64,000 nt of DNA from Hymenopus coronatus (GCA_030762935.1 CM060898.1:99207281-99271280); one strand, 5' to 3'; positions 1 to 13,100 are shown, numbered from the stretch's first letter. Made by a program: numbers and translations. The notes: generated by a model not told the origin, from the sequence alone.

Positions 1-1737
1 CTGTGAGCAACAAGCTGATCCCTTGTCACCATGGCATGTGGCAGCGAATTCATGAACTAGAAATTCAAATCTGATCAAGGAAACATACTAACGATGCCTT
101 ATGCTCCACTTAGGAGCTACGGAAATTAACTAACTTATTATATAATTTCCTTTTATGCTTAGCTTGTACATTTTTCATTGCCTTATTACATTCATTTAAT
201 ATTCCTCTTGGAATCTCATATTCATCCAAATCTCGTATCTACTACATCCATCAAGTGTTCCTGCATGTATGGCCATAGAGTGAGCATAGTGCATTTACCA
301 ACTTCAACATTTTAATAATCTATTAAAATAATAAAATTTAATATCAAATAAAGTATTATGCATTAAAATAATTAAAAGGATTTTATGGATTTGTTAAAAA
401 ATTCATCTCAACTCTTCCATAAAACCCCACATGCTATTAGGTAACATAAATTCTATTTTAGCCAAATTTATGTGAAACTTAAAATATTGCAGATCTTATT
501 TATTTGTTTATTTTTGGTTCCTCACAAGTTTGTGGCTATGGCATGATTTGGCCAATAGTGGTTGTGCAATACATTAATGCAAAAGCTGCCAATATGTGAA
601 TAAAAACCACAGTGAGTTCTTATGCCACTAAGTGTAGCTTGAGGGTCTGTAAAGCTAAACCCCATTGACCCTAAGACGTTAAAACCTTGCCAGTCTAGCA
701 GATTCCACTCCCTCCATTAGGTTGCTACTCACCACCAAGCATGTGAATAGCGTAAATGGCATGGTTTGTTGATATTAAGCTAATTTTCAGATAAAAGAAA
801 GCATCCGAAAAAGGGTGGGTTCCACGCCTCCAAATCATTTGCATCTCCTTCTAAATTGTGTATTTTCTTTCTTTAAATCATCTTTCTTCTGGGGTATTTA
901 TTTAATCATTACCCAAGTTTGTGTATAAATGAAAGCCCAACTACCCAAATGGCATTCTTTTTGTGTAACTGTGTCCAGTAAAAGGTGCTTTAATATATTC
1001 AAATAATTGTAAAGCAGTAAAGTAAATACCTACTAAATTTGCAAACTATTAAATAAGTTGTGAAGATCACTACAGAACAAGATAAAACTGCATAGATTGC
1101 AGAAAACTTGAATTAAGAAAAGTCTAAGGAGCAATATGGAACTTGGATGCTTTATTTGCATCTTTATTTAATACAAAGCAAGATCAGCAGAAAAATGCAC
1201 TAGTTTGACTATAAATGGTTTGTGCTGCAATTTTTTGTGTTAAGGGAATGAATAGTGTTTTAATGTCCATTCTAACTATATATTACTCACAGGCAGTGAC
1301 ACTAAATGAAGGAAGGTTTTATATTCATTCAATTGATCTATTTGTTTGTGATGAATATAGAACAAGTCGTCTAGAAATTATACTTTCTCATAAGATGAGA
1401 ATGAATATAGCAACTGCAATAAATGAAATTATTGATCCTATTGATGATACAATATTTCATGAGGTGTAAGCATCATGAAATGCTAGGGCATTACCACAAA
1501 ATTGCAAGTTATGAGGATTGAGGAAAACCTGTAAACAACTTCAGTCAGGGAGAATAGTCCTGGCAATGTCTGAATCACAGACCTTCCATTCACAAGTGTG
1601 TGCCTTAACAATCTCAGTTAACCAAGTTGAGATTAGGAATTATGATTATTATTTAAATGGGTAGTTCTTTTGGACATGGTGGCAGTAATTATGGTATTGG
1701 TGATTTGTCATTTTAAAGAAGATTTTTACTTTCTTTA
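1..1737. other. Intron or 5' flank, no gene recognised
   Basis: AT-rich sequence. I see no exon with homology and no repeat copy that I can link to the families below. The small open frame at 1215-1469 has no recognisable features. Confidence 0.5.
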
Positions 1738-2680
1738 GCATGTATATACAATGTACATAGTACTTAGAGAAGGTATTGTTTCCAACAAAAAATTTGATAC
1801 CAAGATTTCACTAAAAATGTAGTTTTATTTATGGACGCTCTTTAACTGCTGTGGTTCAGAGCATCCCATTCTATACTGGGCATGAAAGATCGCTTAATTT
1901 TGCTCAGAGGCCTCTCTATCAGGCTTGAGGTTCTTTTACGTGCCGTAAATCTATGACACGGGACCAACGGCTTTACTTCCCTTCCAAAGGAAGCCATGCT
2001 TAGGATTTTTACATCCAAAAAAATCCATCGTCCTCTGCCGGGTTTGAACTCACGACCTTGGGTATATGAAGTTAGCATGGTAACCATTACGCCACAGAGG
2101 GTGATAAGATTTCACCAGAAATATATGTTTTGAGGTACCATGAGTTTGAAGAAAAGCATTTTTAGAAAAAGGTCTGTGTGTATTTGTGAACAGCACAACT
2201 CAAAAAACAAAACAAAAAAAAACCATTAAATACCAAACTTGATATTTATATGTGGTATCTTCCAAGGATGCGACACAAAGATTTCCAAAAAAATCATCCC
2301 ATCATAAACTACCCTTTACATATAAACATTTTTGAAATTTAGTTTTTCTCAAAAATGGTTTGTAGTGATTTTGATTAAAAATATTTAGATCTCAAATAAA
2401 ATGTTATTTTGAATTTTCTGGGGAAAGCCTCTAAAGACCTCTTTATTCTGGGTGAGTTTTGCAGAATTTTGCTTAATGGTTGAACTGTAAGAGATAGACA
2501 AAAACTTACTACTCAAAACATTCTCATTAAAATTTCATTAAAACACAAAATTTTTGTAATATGTTTTTCGTATAGAGTTGACTGTTTTTGAGATACTCTT
2601 TGTTATTGGTACCAGTTTTGTACTACCTAACTTTTCTCAAATTGCAAAAGCTCCATAAATAAAATTGGAAGAAATTCTAG
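1738..2680 (-). repeat. Family B element, copy 1 (split by SINE-A)
   Basis: Minus-strand copy of the family seen best at 11315-12180. It starts with the hairpin end (gtacatagtacttagagaag near 1753) and runs back through the 'caagatttcac', 'ctttacatataaac' and 'gaagacctctttattctg'-type blocks shared with other copies. A SINE-A is inserted at 1812-2105 and has duplicated aagatttcac. Confidence 0.75.
1812..2105 (-). repeat. SINE-A copy 1, full length
   Basis: tRNA-derived SINE on the minus strand. Its head (about 2102 down to 2040) has a box-A-like ggtaaccattac and box-B-like gggtttgaactc in reverse complement. The body contains the family blocks 'cttcctttggaaggg' and 'ggacgctctttaactgctg'. It is flanked by the 10-bp duplication aagatttcac (1802-1811 and 2106-2115), proving insertion into a family B element. 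Confidence 0.88.
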
Positions 2681-3082
2681 CATATGTGCATCCTAACCTT
2701 AGATTTTGACATCCATAGAGTGGGATTTGCTTCATGTAACAAAAAGCATAATCTGAATTTTATTTATGTGCAACTTAAAATTGGCATTCCCTCAAAAGCA
2801 ATAACAAAATCTGTGAAGAACAGCAAAAACCATAGAAATTAGCAAAGAACAAACAACCTTAATGTATGCTATTAATAAAGGAGCAAAGCTAGGTACAAAT
2901 GAAGGAATCAAAAGTAGTAATGGATCTAGATATATCAAATGTGTACTGTATCAAATTTTGATGTTGGCTAAGTGCATTATGTTGTCTGAATTGGAAACAG
3001 GGGAAAAGATATAATTAGTCATTTAGAAACAAATAAACCCAATATTCAAAATTGATTTTGTGTTACACCCTTGGAAGATAGT

Positions 3083-3344
3083 CGCCCTCCATGGTGTAGT
3101 GGTTACCATGCTGACTTCATATACCCAAGGTCGCGGGTTCAAACTCAGCGGAGTGGCTTCCTTCGGAAGGGAAGTAAAGCCGTTGGTCCCGTGTCGTAGA
3201 TTTACTGCACGTAAAAGAAACCCAAGCCTGATAGAGAGGCCTCAGAAAAATTAAGTGGTCTTTCATGCCCAATTTAGAATGGGATGCTGAGAATCACAGC
3301 AGTTAAAGAGCGTCCATAAATAATATGCCATTTACATTTATTTT
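3083..3344 (+). repeat. SINE-A copy 2 (internal deletion)
   Basis: tRNA-like head gccctccatggtgtagtggt, then box B gcgggttcaaac. About 30 bases of the usual 'gatttttttgggtgtaaaa' block are missing before tggcttccttcggaaggga. Flanked by the 12-bp duplication ttggaagatagt (3071-3082 and 3345-3356). Confidence 0.88.
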
Positions 3345-3799
3345 TTGGAAGATAGTTATTTCAGTACAGTGCTCTTTAAGATGTTAACATAATGTAATGT
3401 AAACCTTGAGTCTAAAATAAAACACATTAGAAAAACTTTTCTGAGGTTAACCATGGAGTGCTCTTCATTCAGAATGGTCTTTGTAAACCATAAGGGATAA
3501 AAGGAGTCTTACAAGAATATTCATCTAGTTAAAGCACACAATTTTCAAAACATTTTGTGCCAATAAACATTCCCTAGATATTTTTTATAGTTGATTTGAC
3601 TATGTGATGAAAGTTTATCTGGATCAACTAAAAGTGGACAGAAGAATAGATTGGTAAGGATAGTTTGTAGAAGAGTGAAATGAAAAAGTCATATGAGTGC
3701 AACACATTACCTGTTTTTCTTTTCACTTAAATGTAGGCCTGGTTTTTAAATGGTATTTTCGATATACAAATAAGCATCTCTTATCCAGAATTCCAGTAA

Positions 3800-4097
3800 A
3801 AAAATATATGGTTTGTTATTTATGGACGCTCTTTAACTACTGTGGTTCTCAGCGTCCCATTCTAAATTGGGCATGAAAGACCGCTTAATTTTGCTCAGAG
3901 GCCTCTCTATCAGGCTTGATATTCTTTTACATGCCGTAAATCTATGACACAGGACCAATGGCTTTACTTCCCTTCCGAAGGAAGCCATGCTAAGGATTTT
4001 TACACCCGAAAAAAATCCATTGTCCTCCGCTGGTTTTGAACTCGCAACCTTGCGTATATGAAGTTAGCATGGTAACTATTACACCACAGAGATCGAC
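3800..4097 (-). repeat. SINE-A copy 3, full length
   Basis: Minus-strand full-length copy ending in the tRNA-like head near 4090. Flanked by the 12-bp duplication gaattccagtaa (3788-3799 and 4098-4109). Confidence 0.88.
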
Positions 4098-4109
4098 GAA
4101 TTCCAGTAA

Positions 4110-5640
4110 GAATTGCTTTTTACTTGCAATTTAAAACCTAGTTGTGAAGTATGCAAATCTTTGCTACCATCCATATTCATGCTTGCAATAACATTATTAA
4201 AGAAAAACTCAGAATACTGTAGCATTAAATTGCTGTGAAAAAAGTATTCAGAACTGATTGCTGATTACTTTAAGCAGATTATTTCCAAGATGCCAAGTGC
4301 TAAACATTACTTTCAGTTAACTATGCATTTTCAAAAATAAACTAGTAGTTCCAGAATTCACAAAATGTTGCTTAACTGGAATGGCTGTTAACCCTCTTGT
4401 TTTGGGTAAGGGAGGTTGTGCTGAGCATTACACTGAAAGAATATATTATGACAAAAACAGACAAACTTGTAGGAGCAAAATGAAGGAGAGAGCTGTTAGG
4501 AGCATGTGCCATCAAAGCTTAGAGTCATTATTCTTAAAACCTACAACATCCAAGGCAAGCAGCCAAAGATAAGAATCAAGAATGGTATAAATGCTGAAGA
4601 ACTATTTTTACATAATTACATAAAGACATATTATCTGATGACTTATGTCCCATTCTATTTTGAAGGGTAAAGCATAGGAGTTTTATAATGTTTTTATTTT
4701 TCCATTGAATTGAGGTGACATGATTGTTTGTTTGCATATAGTTATTTCTGTTTTACAAAACTTTTTATGAAATAATATCACATAGCTGCAAAAGTTTTGA
4801 TTATATAAGAGAAGAAAAACACAAAATAAAGTCATTGTAATTCTCAAAAACCTAAGAAGTCTACCTCTCTTGCAGTTGCAGAGATAGCATGTTTGCCTCA
4901 TGTTCAACAGCTCCTGAGTTCGTATCTGAGTTAGTTTGTGTTAACTCCATAAAATTTCCCCCCCTCCCTTATCGGTGAAGATAAAGCTCTCAGGTAATTT
5001 TAAGCTCTATTGTCCTTGGGCCCATTTGAAGATCATTTTGAACATTTTGTTCATTCAAAATACACAGTTGGAAATATTTTTGACTTGAAAGTACCTCAAA
5101 AACACATCCTTCACAATTCTTAAAATTAAGTTTATGTAATGAAATAGCTAATTTTTTATATTAAATATTCTTTATTATGAGAATGTATTAATAACCCTCA
5201 ATACATGTGTTTTATTTTTACCCTAATAAGATTTTTTATATATATATTTTGGATAAAATCTATTTTTTTCAAGATTATGCATTGTATATTTACTAAACAT
5301 TTTATTGATTGATAAAATCTGAAAGACAAAAGATGGTTCTTATCCATCTTTCTTGCATCAAAGCCAGTGGCTTATTGTTTAGTAAGAGGAGCACTCCAAA
5401 CATTTTGAGCATGGACGCAGAAAAATATTAACAATTTAGATCTGATCATTACATCTTTCCAAATATTCTCCATTACATTCTATATATATATAATTTTTTC
5501 AAATGCCGAATGCCATTCTTCTAAGGAAAGAGTACAAGTATGTTCTTTGTGAGCAACTACTGCAGCTCTTGGTGACTCATTGCTGACTTCAAATATTTTC
5601 CTCCATTTTTGTCAGCTGTTACAAGTAAAATATATTTTTT
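4110..5640. other. Intronic or flanking DNA, otherwise no feature
   Basis: Apart from SINE-F at 4868-5045 this is AT-rich unique-looking sequence with short (TA) runs near 5240 and 5480. The small open frame at 4381-4572 has no recognisable domain. Confidence 0.45.
4868..5045 (+). repeat. SINE-F copy 1 (diverged)
   Basis: Resembles 45078-45345: tRNA-like head with 'catgtttgcctcatgttcaac', a weak box B, then 'ttatcggtgaagataaagct', 'ttttaagctctattgtcc' and 'catttgaagatcatttt'. Diverged, with no clear TSD. Confidence 0.6.
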
Positions 5641-5654
5641 GATCTTTTTCAATC

Positions 5655-5950
5655 ATTTTATGGCACCATGGCACGTGCCTGCATTTGCTCATTTGTAAGG
5701 TGGTGGGGATTCCAGTGTCTGCAGAGTTTCTTGATATCAAGTTTCTCTTTCAGGATTGTTTTTACTGCTGCCAATCCAATATTTAGGGCTTCTTGAATCT
5801 GACCATATTTGCAATAATATACTTCCTGTAGCATGTGCTCTGCTTTCACTACATTTTCATCTGTTATTGCTGTACCTGACTGTCCTGCTCAGTCTTCATC
5901 TTTGAGGAAGTCTTCCCTCTTCTCAAATCTGCATACCATCAATAAATGGT
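5655..5950 (-). pseudogene. Mariner transposase fragment (N-terminal half, decayed)
   Basis: Reading the minus strand from about 5950 down to 5655 gives 'FEKREDFLKDED', a stop, 'GTAITDENVVKAEHMLQE', then 'ALNIGLAAVKTILKEKLDIK' and 'KLCRHWNPHHLTNEQ'. These match the order of the helix-turn-helix and linker of mariner transposases (KDEDRAGRP, ITDENV, then KLCxRWxPHxLT). The DDE catalytic half is absent and there are in-frame stops, so it is a relic. It belongs to a different subfamily from the mariner at 13226. Confidence 0.82.
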
Positions 5951-6928
5951 GAATTGCAAAGGATAAAGATCTCCAAATGTGCATTGCAGTCTTCCAAGGC
6001 ATTCCGTTTCTCCTAAATCGAACTGTAAAATCATAGAAAATCATAGTACACATACACATAGAATTGCTTACAATATACGTTATTGTACCCAGACTTCCAA
6101 ATGTTTCTATCTGAAGTTGGGTAAAGCTGCTTTTGGCTTGCCACAGCTCATTGATATTCAGGCTCATAACTTTGGAGTGACCCTCTAATATTATAGCCTA
6201 AAATAAATCTATTTTATTTTTAACAGAAAGTTTGAGTCGGAATAGAAACACACACATCACTTTATATTTTTTGTGTGACTGATTTTAAGAGTTGTTTGTT
6301 CTCATTATCAGAAGAGATTTAGATCCTAGTGTTAGTGTCCATGGTTGTTTCTATTGACATCTAATGGTGGAGTAATATTTTTATAGGTCATACAATGGTG
6401 GAAATTCAAAATCCATTAGTCAGTGTTTTTATTTTGTGATTATATTCTTTTTCTAAGTGTCCAACTCTGCTATATATTTTGTAGGTTTTGTAGGTTTTAG
6501 GAATTGGTTACTACTTAGTGCATTCTGAATTGTAGCCACTGAACCAGCTATGAAAATACATTACTCCACTGCTAGATGTCAAGAAATAATGGACACCAGT
6601 ACCAGGAGCCAGTTGTCTTTAGTGGCATTTAGAACAAATAGCTCTCAAAACCGGTTAGGCACACAAAAAGTTTAAATGATGCATTTATTTCTATTCCAAA
6701 AGTGACCAATGGCTCAATGTTTTAACAGCTAAATGCAACACTAATGAATACATTTCATTTTCAAATGTACTAATTAATGGAAGAAGCTGTAAATTCACTA
6801 GGTTTAGTGTAATACTTTGTTCTTGTCTGTATTACCAGAATACTGCTATAAATGTTTGACATATTTTTGATTGGAACAAATACTTGACATAGTTTTATCT
6901 AACAAAATTAATTTCAATTTCTTTATAG
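5951..6928. other. Intron, no feature
   Basis: AT-rich sequence leading to the first recognised TAF4 exon. The 92-codon minus-strand frame here reflects only the upstream edge of the mariner relic. Confidence 0.45.
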
Positions 6929-7123
6929 CAAATAACACTTCAAACGCTTCAGGGGTTGCAACCTGGCACGCAGGGACACTTGCTCCTGAAGACAGAAAAT
7001 GGTCAATACCAGCTGTTAAGGGTAGGACCAGCTCCCACTACACCTGGTGCTGCCATTGCACCGAACAGTGCAGCGACAACCTTACCAGCTGGTGCCACGT
7101 ATCGACTTCAGTCAGTACCAGCA
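6929..7123 (+). CDS. TAF4: TAF4 exon: central linker
   Basis: 65 codons, phase 0 at both ends, between acceptor ctttatag and donor gtaagt. It reads QITLQTLQGLQPGTQGH..., then LLLKTENGQYQLLRVG, then an Ala/Thr/Pro-rich stretch. The block resembles the 'LPPG...LIRSDNGQ' region that precedes TAFH in other TAF4 proteins. It is the most 5' exon I can recognise, so the gene must start upstream. Confidence 0.82.
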
Positions 7124-10100
7124 GTAAGTAAATTAAACATTATTTTGTGTAAAAGATATAGATCTATCAAATTCCTTCACTTTTTCTAATTCTTGCATAT
7201 AGTATGTATGTCTATTAACATGTTATGACTTGGTGTCAAAAAGGTTAACACATGAAAAACTGTTAAACTTCCCTGTTGTTTAAAACAGGATCATGTTTGA
7301 AGGAGGTGTCCTCCCCATCATCTGATTGTTCAACTGTATTTGCTTATCCTACCCTCCATAGCACTGTCTTTTTTTTTTCCTCTTTTGTTCCTTTCTTTTT
7401 TTCTCTATTTTTTATTTTAAATTTTTATATTTTGATATTTTTTGGTTATATGACAACCACATATAATTATCTGCTTGTACTTATACTCCCCACATGTTTC
7501 TTCATTACCTCCAGGTTTCTCTTTGTTTTGACGATGTATAGTTTTTGACGATCAATAGAAATTTTACTAACAATTTATTACTTGGAGTGATGATTTTCAA
7601 AGGATGCATAAATAGATTTTTAAACTGTATCCATTTTGAGGCACCATTTGATATTATAATCTTTAGAAATAGTGCTAAAATTGCTGAAGACTTGTGATGA
7701 AATGTGAATTTATTATTTTGTAAATATATATTTTTCAAGTGATTTTTCCATTCAATTGATGACCCTAATTTTTTGCCATCTTCTATATTTATAATATAGT
7801 TTATGAAGTTTATTTTGAAGCTGTTAAAATTAGCTGTATGTTTTGTATGTCTTATTCTTTTGAGGAATATAAAGTACAAGCAAATGGGCAAATCAGACAT
7901 CGCCTTGATTTTGGATCATATAATCAGAGTACATTAAAGATACAAACTTTTAAAACTGCTTAGAAAGCATTGGAACTGATATGGGTAAACATCTAAGTAT
8001 CAAGAAGGAGAATAAAGTGATGTAAATAAAGCACTCCATGGCCACATGCATTTACAATCACAGAACGTAGACAGAACATTTGCTTTTGTTACATGTATTT
8101 TCACCATTTAACAGACTCATTTATTGATGTCTATCTCTAAATAACAAGGAGTTCTACTCCTATAACATGTTGGACTCAAGTGTTCCAGTTATCCGGTGTT
8201 ACAGTGCAAAATGCTGCATCTAGGAGCACATACACTTCCTGTTGTTATATCTGGCAATGTAACCCTTCATCTGACTCCACACCATCTTTTTTGGGTTTAA
8301 ATAACAGTGCTAAGACAGCAAAATACAGAGTAACCCATAAGTAAAGCTTTTTTGTCACCTTTTCTCCAAGATTGGTTTGATATATACTCTACCCTCACTG
8401 TGGTAGAAGGCTTTGTCCATCACAATGATGATATTTGTGCGTAATTTGGGGAGAAACTTTTCAAACCAGGATTTGACCATTCATTTCTTTATGGTAGTTT
8501 CCGTCAGTCAGGGTGGCTCAGTTGATTAGGCCTTCTGACCCCAAGGTTGTAGCTTAGACTAATGGCTTTTAAGTGTTCCTAAAAGTGACAGAACTGATTT
8601 ACTGTCATGTAAGAGAATTACAGCGAGATGAAATTCTGTTGCACTGGCAATGCTGATATCCTGGCAATTGGCAGCATCATTAACAGATAAAATATTTTAA
8701 ATATTTTGCTGATGTTAACACCTCGTGGATCGTTTTATGGCTGCTGAGCATCAAGCGGGGTCTTATCTTGGCATTAGCATCCTGTCGACAAAGGAGTAGG
8801 CTGCTTCTTGGGATACGTAGCTAGGTGGTAGATTCAGCAATACTTTGTTCGCAAGTTGTTTAATGGCTAAGGTCCAGCATTGTGTCACCTGGCTGTTGCA
8901 GCAGCCTTGCCTTAAGCTGACTGCAGTAGGCTGCAGCCAGACAATGGTTTCTGAAGCAGTTCTTGAGGGCCTCCCAGATACCTGCAGACTTTGCTCATTC
9001 AGTACTTCTGTGGTCTGTCTCTGGAGGCTTGCTATCAGCTGTGCAGCTTCTTCTGCTGACCATTGGTTGTGGGTAGCAACTGTGGCAAACTCTGCGGAAG
9101 GCTTCAAAAGTTGACATCCCGACATAATTGGGTGGCTTGATGTGTGGAGATGTATTTTCTTGTCCTGTTGTTTTGATCTTCAAATCCTTAAGCCTCCCGT
9201 CAAGCAACCTTTGCTGGTGCTGCCTTCAGCTCTTACTTCCAGGGCATTGGCCATTGCCTTTCATCATTCCACCAAGTTCTTTCACTTTTTCCCTGAGATC
9301 TTCCACCTTTTCCCTGAAATCTTCCACTTTATCTCCAAGATGATCCACGTCATTCTTCATGCCAGCCAGTTGTTCGTCAATTTTGGAGGAAAGTTTTATT
9401 TTCAGGTTCTCCATTGTCAACTCCATTTTTGATTCCATTTTACCTGTGCAGATTCAAACTTCTCCATAATATTTTCCATTCCATTTTTCATTTGTGCCAT
9501 TCCGGATATCATTTTCTCACCCATCTTCTCCAATGAGGAATTAACTGTTATTTCACCCTCCCGTCCTGTTCATCTTCAACAATTTTTGAAGCATCTCTTC
9601 CATCTAGGCTTATTAATCCCACTCCTGACACCGGTGTAACAAATGTCTTTATTGACTCAACAATTAGTTACAAATACAGTCTTTGATGGACTGCTGCAGA
9701 TAATTCACTTGACGTTAGACAGTTGACAGCTTATGGCTGCACACCATCCATGGCTTGTACCCCACTATGCGCTAACACTCCAGTTGCTCACCACTCAGTA
9801 CAGTTCACAACAACCACACACGCTGCACTCCTTCCACATTTTATAGTTAGAATGGTGACACAAACTTTATGGAAACTTGTCAAAGGTAATAGAAACCAAA
9901 GGTTGGAGAAACATCTGTATCGGGAAGAATCATGATGTCGATGTTTCACATATCAGCTTCACCTGCTTTCACGCCCTGTATAGAATGGGATGCTGAGAAC
10001 TACAGCAGTTAAAGAGCGTCCATAAATAAAACACAATTTCATTTCATTTCACCCGCATCCTCAGCAAACATGAGAGCAATCACTTACACGGATGGCATTG

Positions 10101-13100
10101 TCACAATATAGTAGTCTAGATGCAACTTAAGTCTCAGCTTAATTTTATATCACAAATTTTAATTTCAAAATGCAAACCTATAATTTACTTCAAACTTTGA
10201 AAAGTGTCTGTAAAGTAGCACCATAGGTAATGGAAACATATCTCTGTTTCTGTATTCAATCTTTATTTAAGTCATTTAGCTCTTTCCAGTATTTGATATT
10301 TACAAACTTCGTTTTATTGATAAGTTTTAGATAAGCTCCTATTTCATAGTAAACTTTTCTTGTTTCTTTAAAACTATAGCAGAGCACTGTCACGGTTGCC
10401 GCTACTACAGCAGGGACTGCAGTCATCCAATCCAGCCAGCCACCAGCATTGGTTACGCAAACTGCCACAGTTCAGGTGTGTTTTTTTACATAATTATTAA
10501 TGTACTGACTATATTTTAATGGGGATTTTGGATTTTAAATAGCTCAGAAGTTTGGAAAGATGTTTCCAATTTCAAACAGTTCTAAGTATATACCAAGATG
10601 GTGTGAAATAATAACTGCTTAAAGTGCACTAAAACTTGAAGTTTATCATTGGTTTATTAGGCAAACCTGTATTTCTTCAATTGTTTCCAGCTACTGTTGA
10701 GTAAGCACCCCACCCATATGACAAACATTTAACATTTCTTTAGTTTTATATCACAATTCACATCTCTTATATAAGCTCCTCAGAATTTGTTGAGATAAAT
10801 CAGATTTCAAATGATACTGAAGTGTAAGTTTTATCTTTTCAACATCGGAAAAACTGCAGAAGTTTTGTCCAGACAACTCAATCTCAGTGGGTGGTAAGAA
10901 TAAAAGTGAGACGCATCTTATGAGATACTGCTACCAGAAAATGTGAGATGCAGTGTCTCATTAATTTCGTATGAATAAAAATTTCCCCTCAGAAGTGAGA
11001 TACATTACCTGCATCTCATACAAGTGCCATTGCTATCTGTGTGTAAACATCAACAATGTATTGTTGTATGGAAAGGCTTATTTCAGCATTTATGATTCAA
11101 TTTATATGATTTATACTGTCAAAATGGAGAAGGAAACATTACATTTTTAATTGCTTTTCGCCGATGTTTTAAAAAACTAATATCATCTTACTGTCAGAAG
11201 ATCAGAAATTTGAAATGGTCCTAACTAAACAAGATTTAGGAAAAGTTCTTGATAAGGATTATAATACAATTTAATTGTTTAGGAAAATAAACAATGTACA
11301 AAACAGAATAACACAATCTGATGTGTTCCACTCACATGACTTTCTCTAGCTGTTCCACATACAAACTATTCTTACAAGACATTCTTTTATCCACATCATG
11401 CTAATCGATATAAGCATTAGCAGAAATGGTCTTATTTTTGTTACTTTGTGAGTAAAAGGAAAAAAAGGGAATGTATTAGGTAAAGCGATAGTCAAAACTT
11501 TCAAAACCTGGTCACTATGTGAAACATAAGTTTGGTTCGCTTTGCATGGCCAGCATTAAAACTAGAGAGACAAAACAAGGCTTCCTATTTGAGAAGAGTT
11601 AACATAGTTTAAATTGAAACCAATTCACGGAATATCTTGAAAACGTATGTGGCATAAATTATGTGTTTTAATGAGATCTACATTTTTTGTGTTGTAAGTT
11701 TTTATCTATTTCTTATGGTTTATCAGTTTGCAAAATTTATCCATAATAAAGAGGTCTTCAGAAGGCTATTCCGAGAAAATACAGGGTACTTATACATTTT
11801 GTTTATATTGCAAATATTTTTAATAATGGTATTTTTATAAAAATTGTTAGAACCACTTTTAAGAAAAACAAAATTTCCAAACATTTTTCCATGCGAAGGG
11901 TAGTTTGAAGTGGGGGAATTTTTTTTTGAAAACCTTCATGTCACATCCTTGGAAGATAGGTACTAACATAAATACCAAGCTTGGTATATAACAGTCTTTG
12001 AGCTATTCTGTGCACACACTTGGCCCTTTTTCAAAAAGGTTTTTCTTTTTGGATTTAGGGGACCTCAAAACATATATTTCCAGTGAAATCTCTACTTTGA
12101 ATTTTTGGGTGGAATATAATACTTTCTCTAGCTACTATGCATATTTAGGTACATACATGCTAGAGAAAGTAGAGAACAAAAGCTTTATAAAGGACAACGC
12201 AGAAGAATAAAAGAGAAAGTCCTTGGACCTAATAGAGGAAACAAATCCTCTTAAAACAGCGAAAGTTAAGAATAGAACATTAAAAGGTGTATTATTTTAC
12301 ATATCTGTTATTTATTTAGTTACTTTTAAATAGAAATTCTTCTATAATATTTCCGCTGTGTTAAGGAGTCAAAAACTTATTTTTGAACTTTATAAGAAGT
12401 GTTATATCTTATGTGCTATAAAGACAAAGAGTGATGAAAGTAACCAGTTCATTTATATGTATTAGTTTGTAACTATATCGATGAAACAATAATTTAATAG
12501 CCCTCATAATGACTTAATTTAAATAATTCAAAGGCTTGTACTTATTAAAATAGTTGTAATTCCTGTTAAATATATTATTGTAATATTTGTTTTGGTTATA
12601 AAAGCATACTCGTGTTATCGCTTGTACTTATTAAAATAGTTGGTAATTCCTGTTAAATATATTATTGTAATATTTGTTTTGGTTATAAAAGCATACTCGT
12701 GTTATCACTTATTATTCTTGCAATTTGATCCCTTTTTTCGGATCCCCTTTCCCTAATATATCTGCTTTCTGTCCATCATCATCATCACCACCATAATCAA
12801 CCTCATGTTTGTTGCCCTCCATGGTGTAGTGGTTACCATGCTATCTTCATATATCCAAGGTCATGGGTTCAAACCCGGTGGAGGATGATGGATTTTTTTG
12901 GGTGTAAAAATCCTTAGCATGGCTTCCTTCGGATGGGAAGTAAAGCCATTGGTCCCTTGTCATAGACTTACGACATGTAAAAGAACCTTAAGCCTGATAA
13001 AAGAGGCCTCTGAGCAAAATTAAGCGGTCTTTCACACCCAATTTAGAATGGGACGCTGAGAACTACTGTAGTTAAAGAGCATCCATAAATAACACGCCAT

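Larger units (their letters stand above)
8740..9950 (-). mobile_element. Ty3/gypsy-type LTR element, 5' part (LTR + gag), antisense
   Basis: On the minus strand this is an LTR (9950 to 9635), a primer-binding site (about 9634 to 9615), then a gag-like region. The gag has a coiled coil (9438-9226: heptad-like runs of Lys/Glu with 'DKVEDFREKVEDLREKVKEL') and a capsid-like segment (9125-8763, 'EEAAQLIASLQRQTTEVLNE'). The same segment recurs in the second copy at 26560-26700, which shows common descent. Pol and the 3' LTR are absent. It lies antisense to TAF4 in the intron between the first two recognised exons. Confidence 0.75.

Noticed and set aside
7505..7900. 131-codon open frame on the minus strand
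   Set aside because: Composition follows the local AT bias (Lys, Ile, Asn, Phe), with no recognisable domain, and it lies in a TAF4 intron. Likely chance.
8845..9432. Plus-strand open frames
   Set aside because: Antisense to the gag-like frames of the minus-strand gypsy-type copy.
12815..12885. Possible true tRNA genes at SINE heads
   Set aside because: Box A and B are present, but the cloverleaf arms are not complete and the sequence continues into a SINE body with a TSD.
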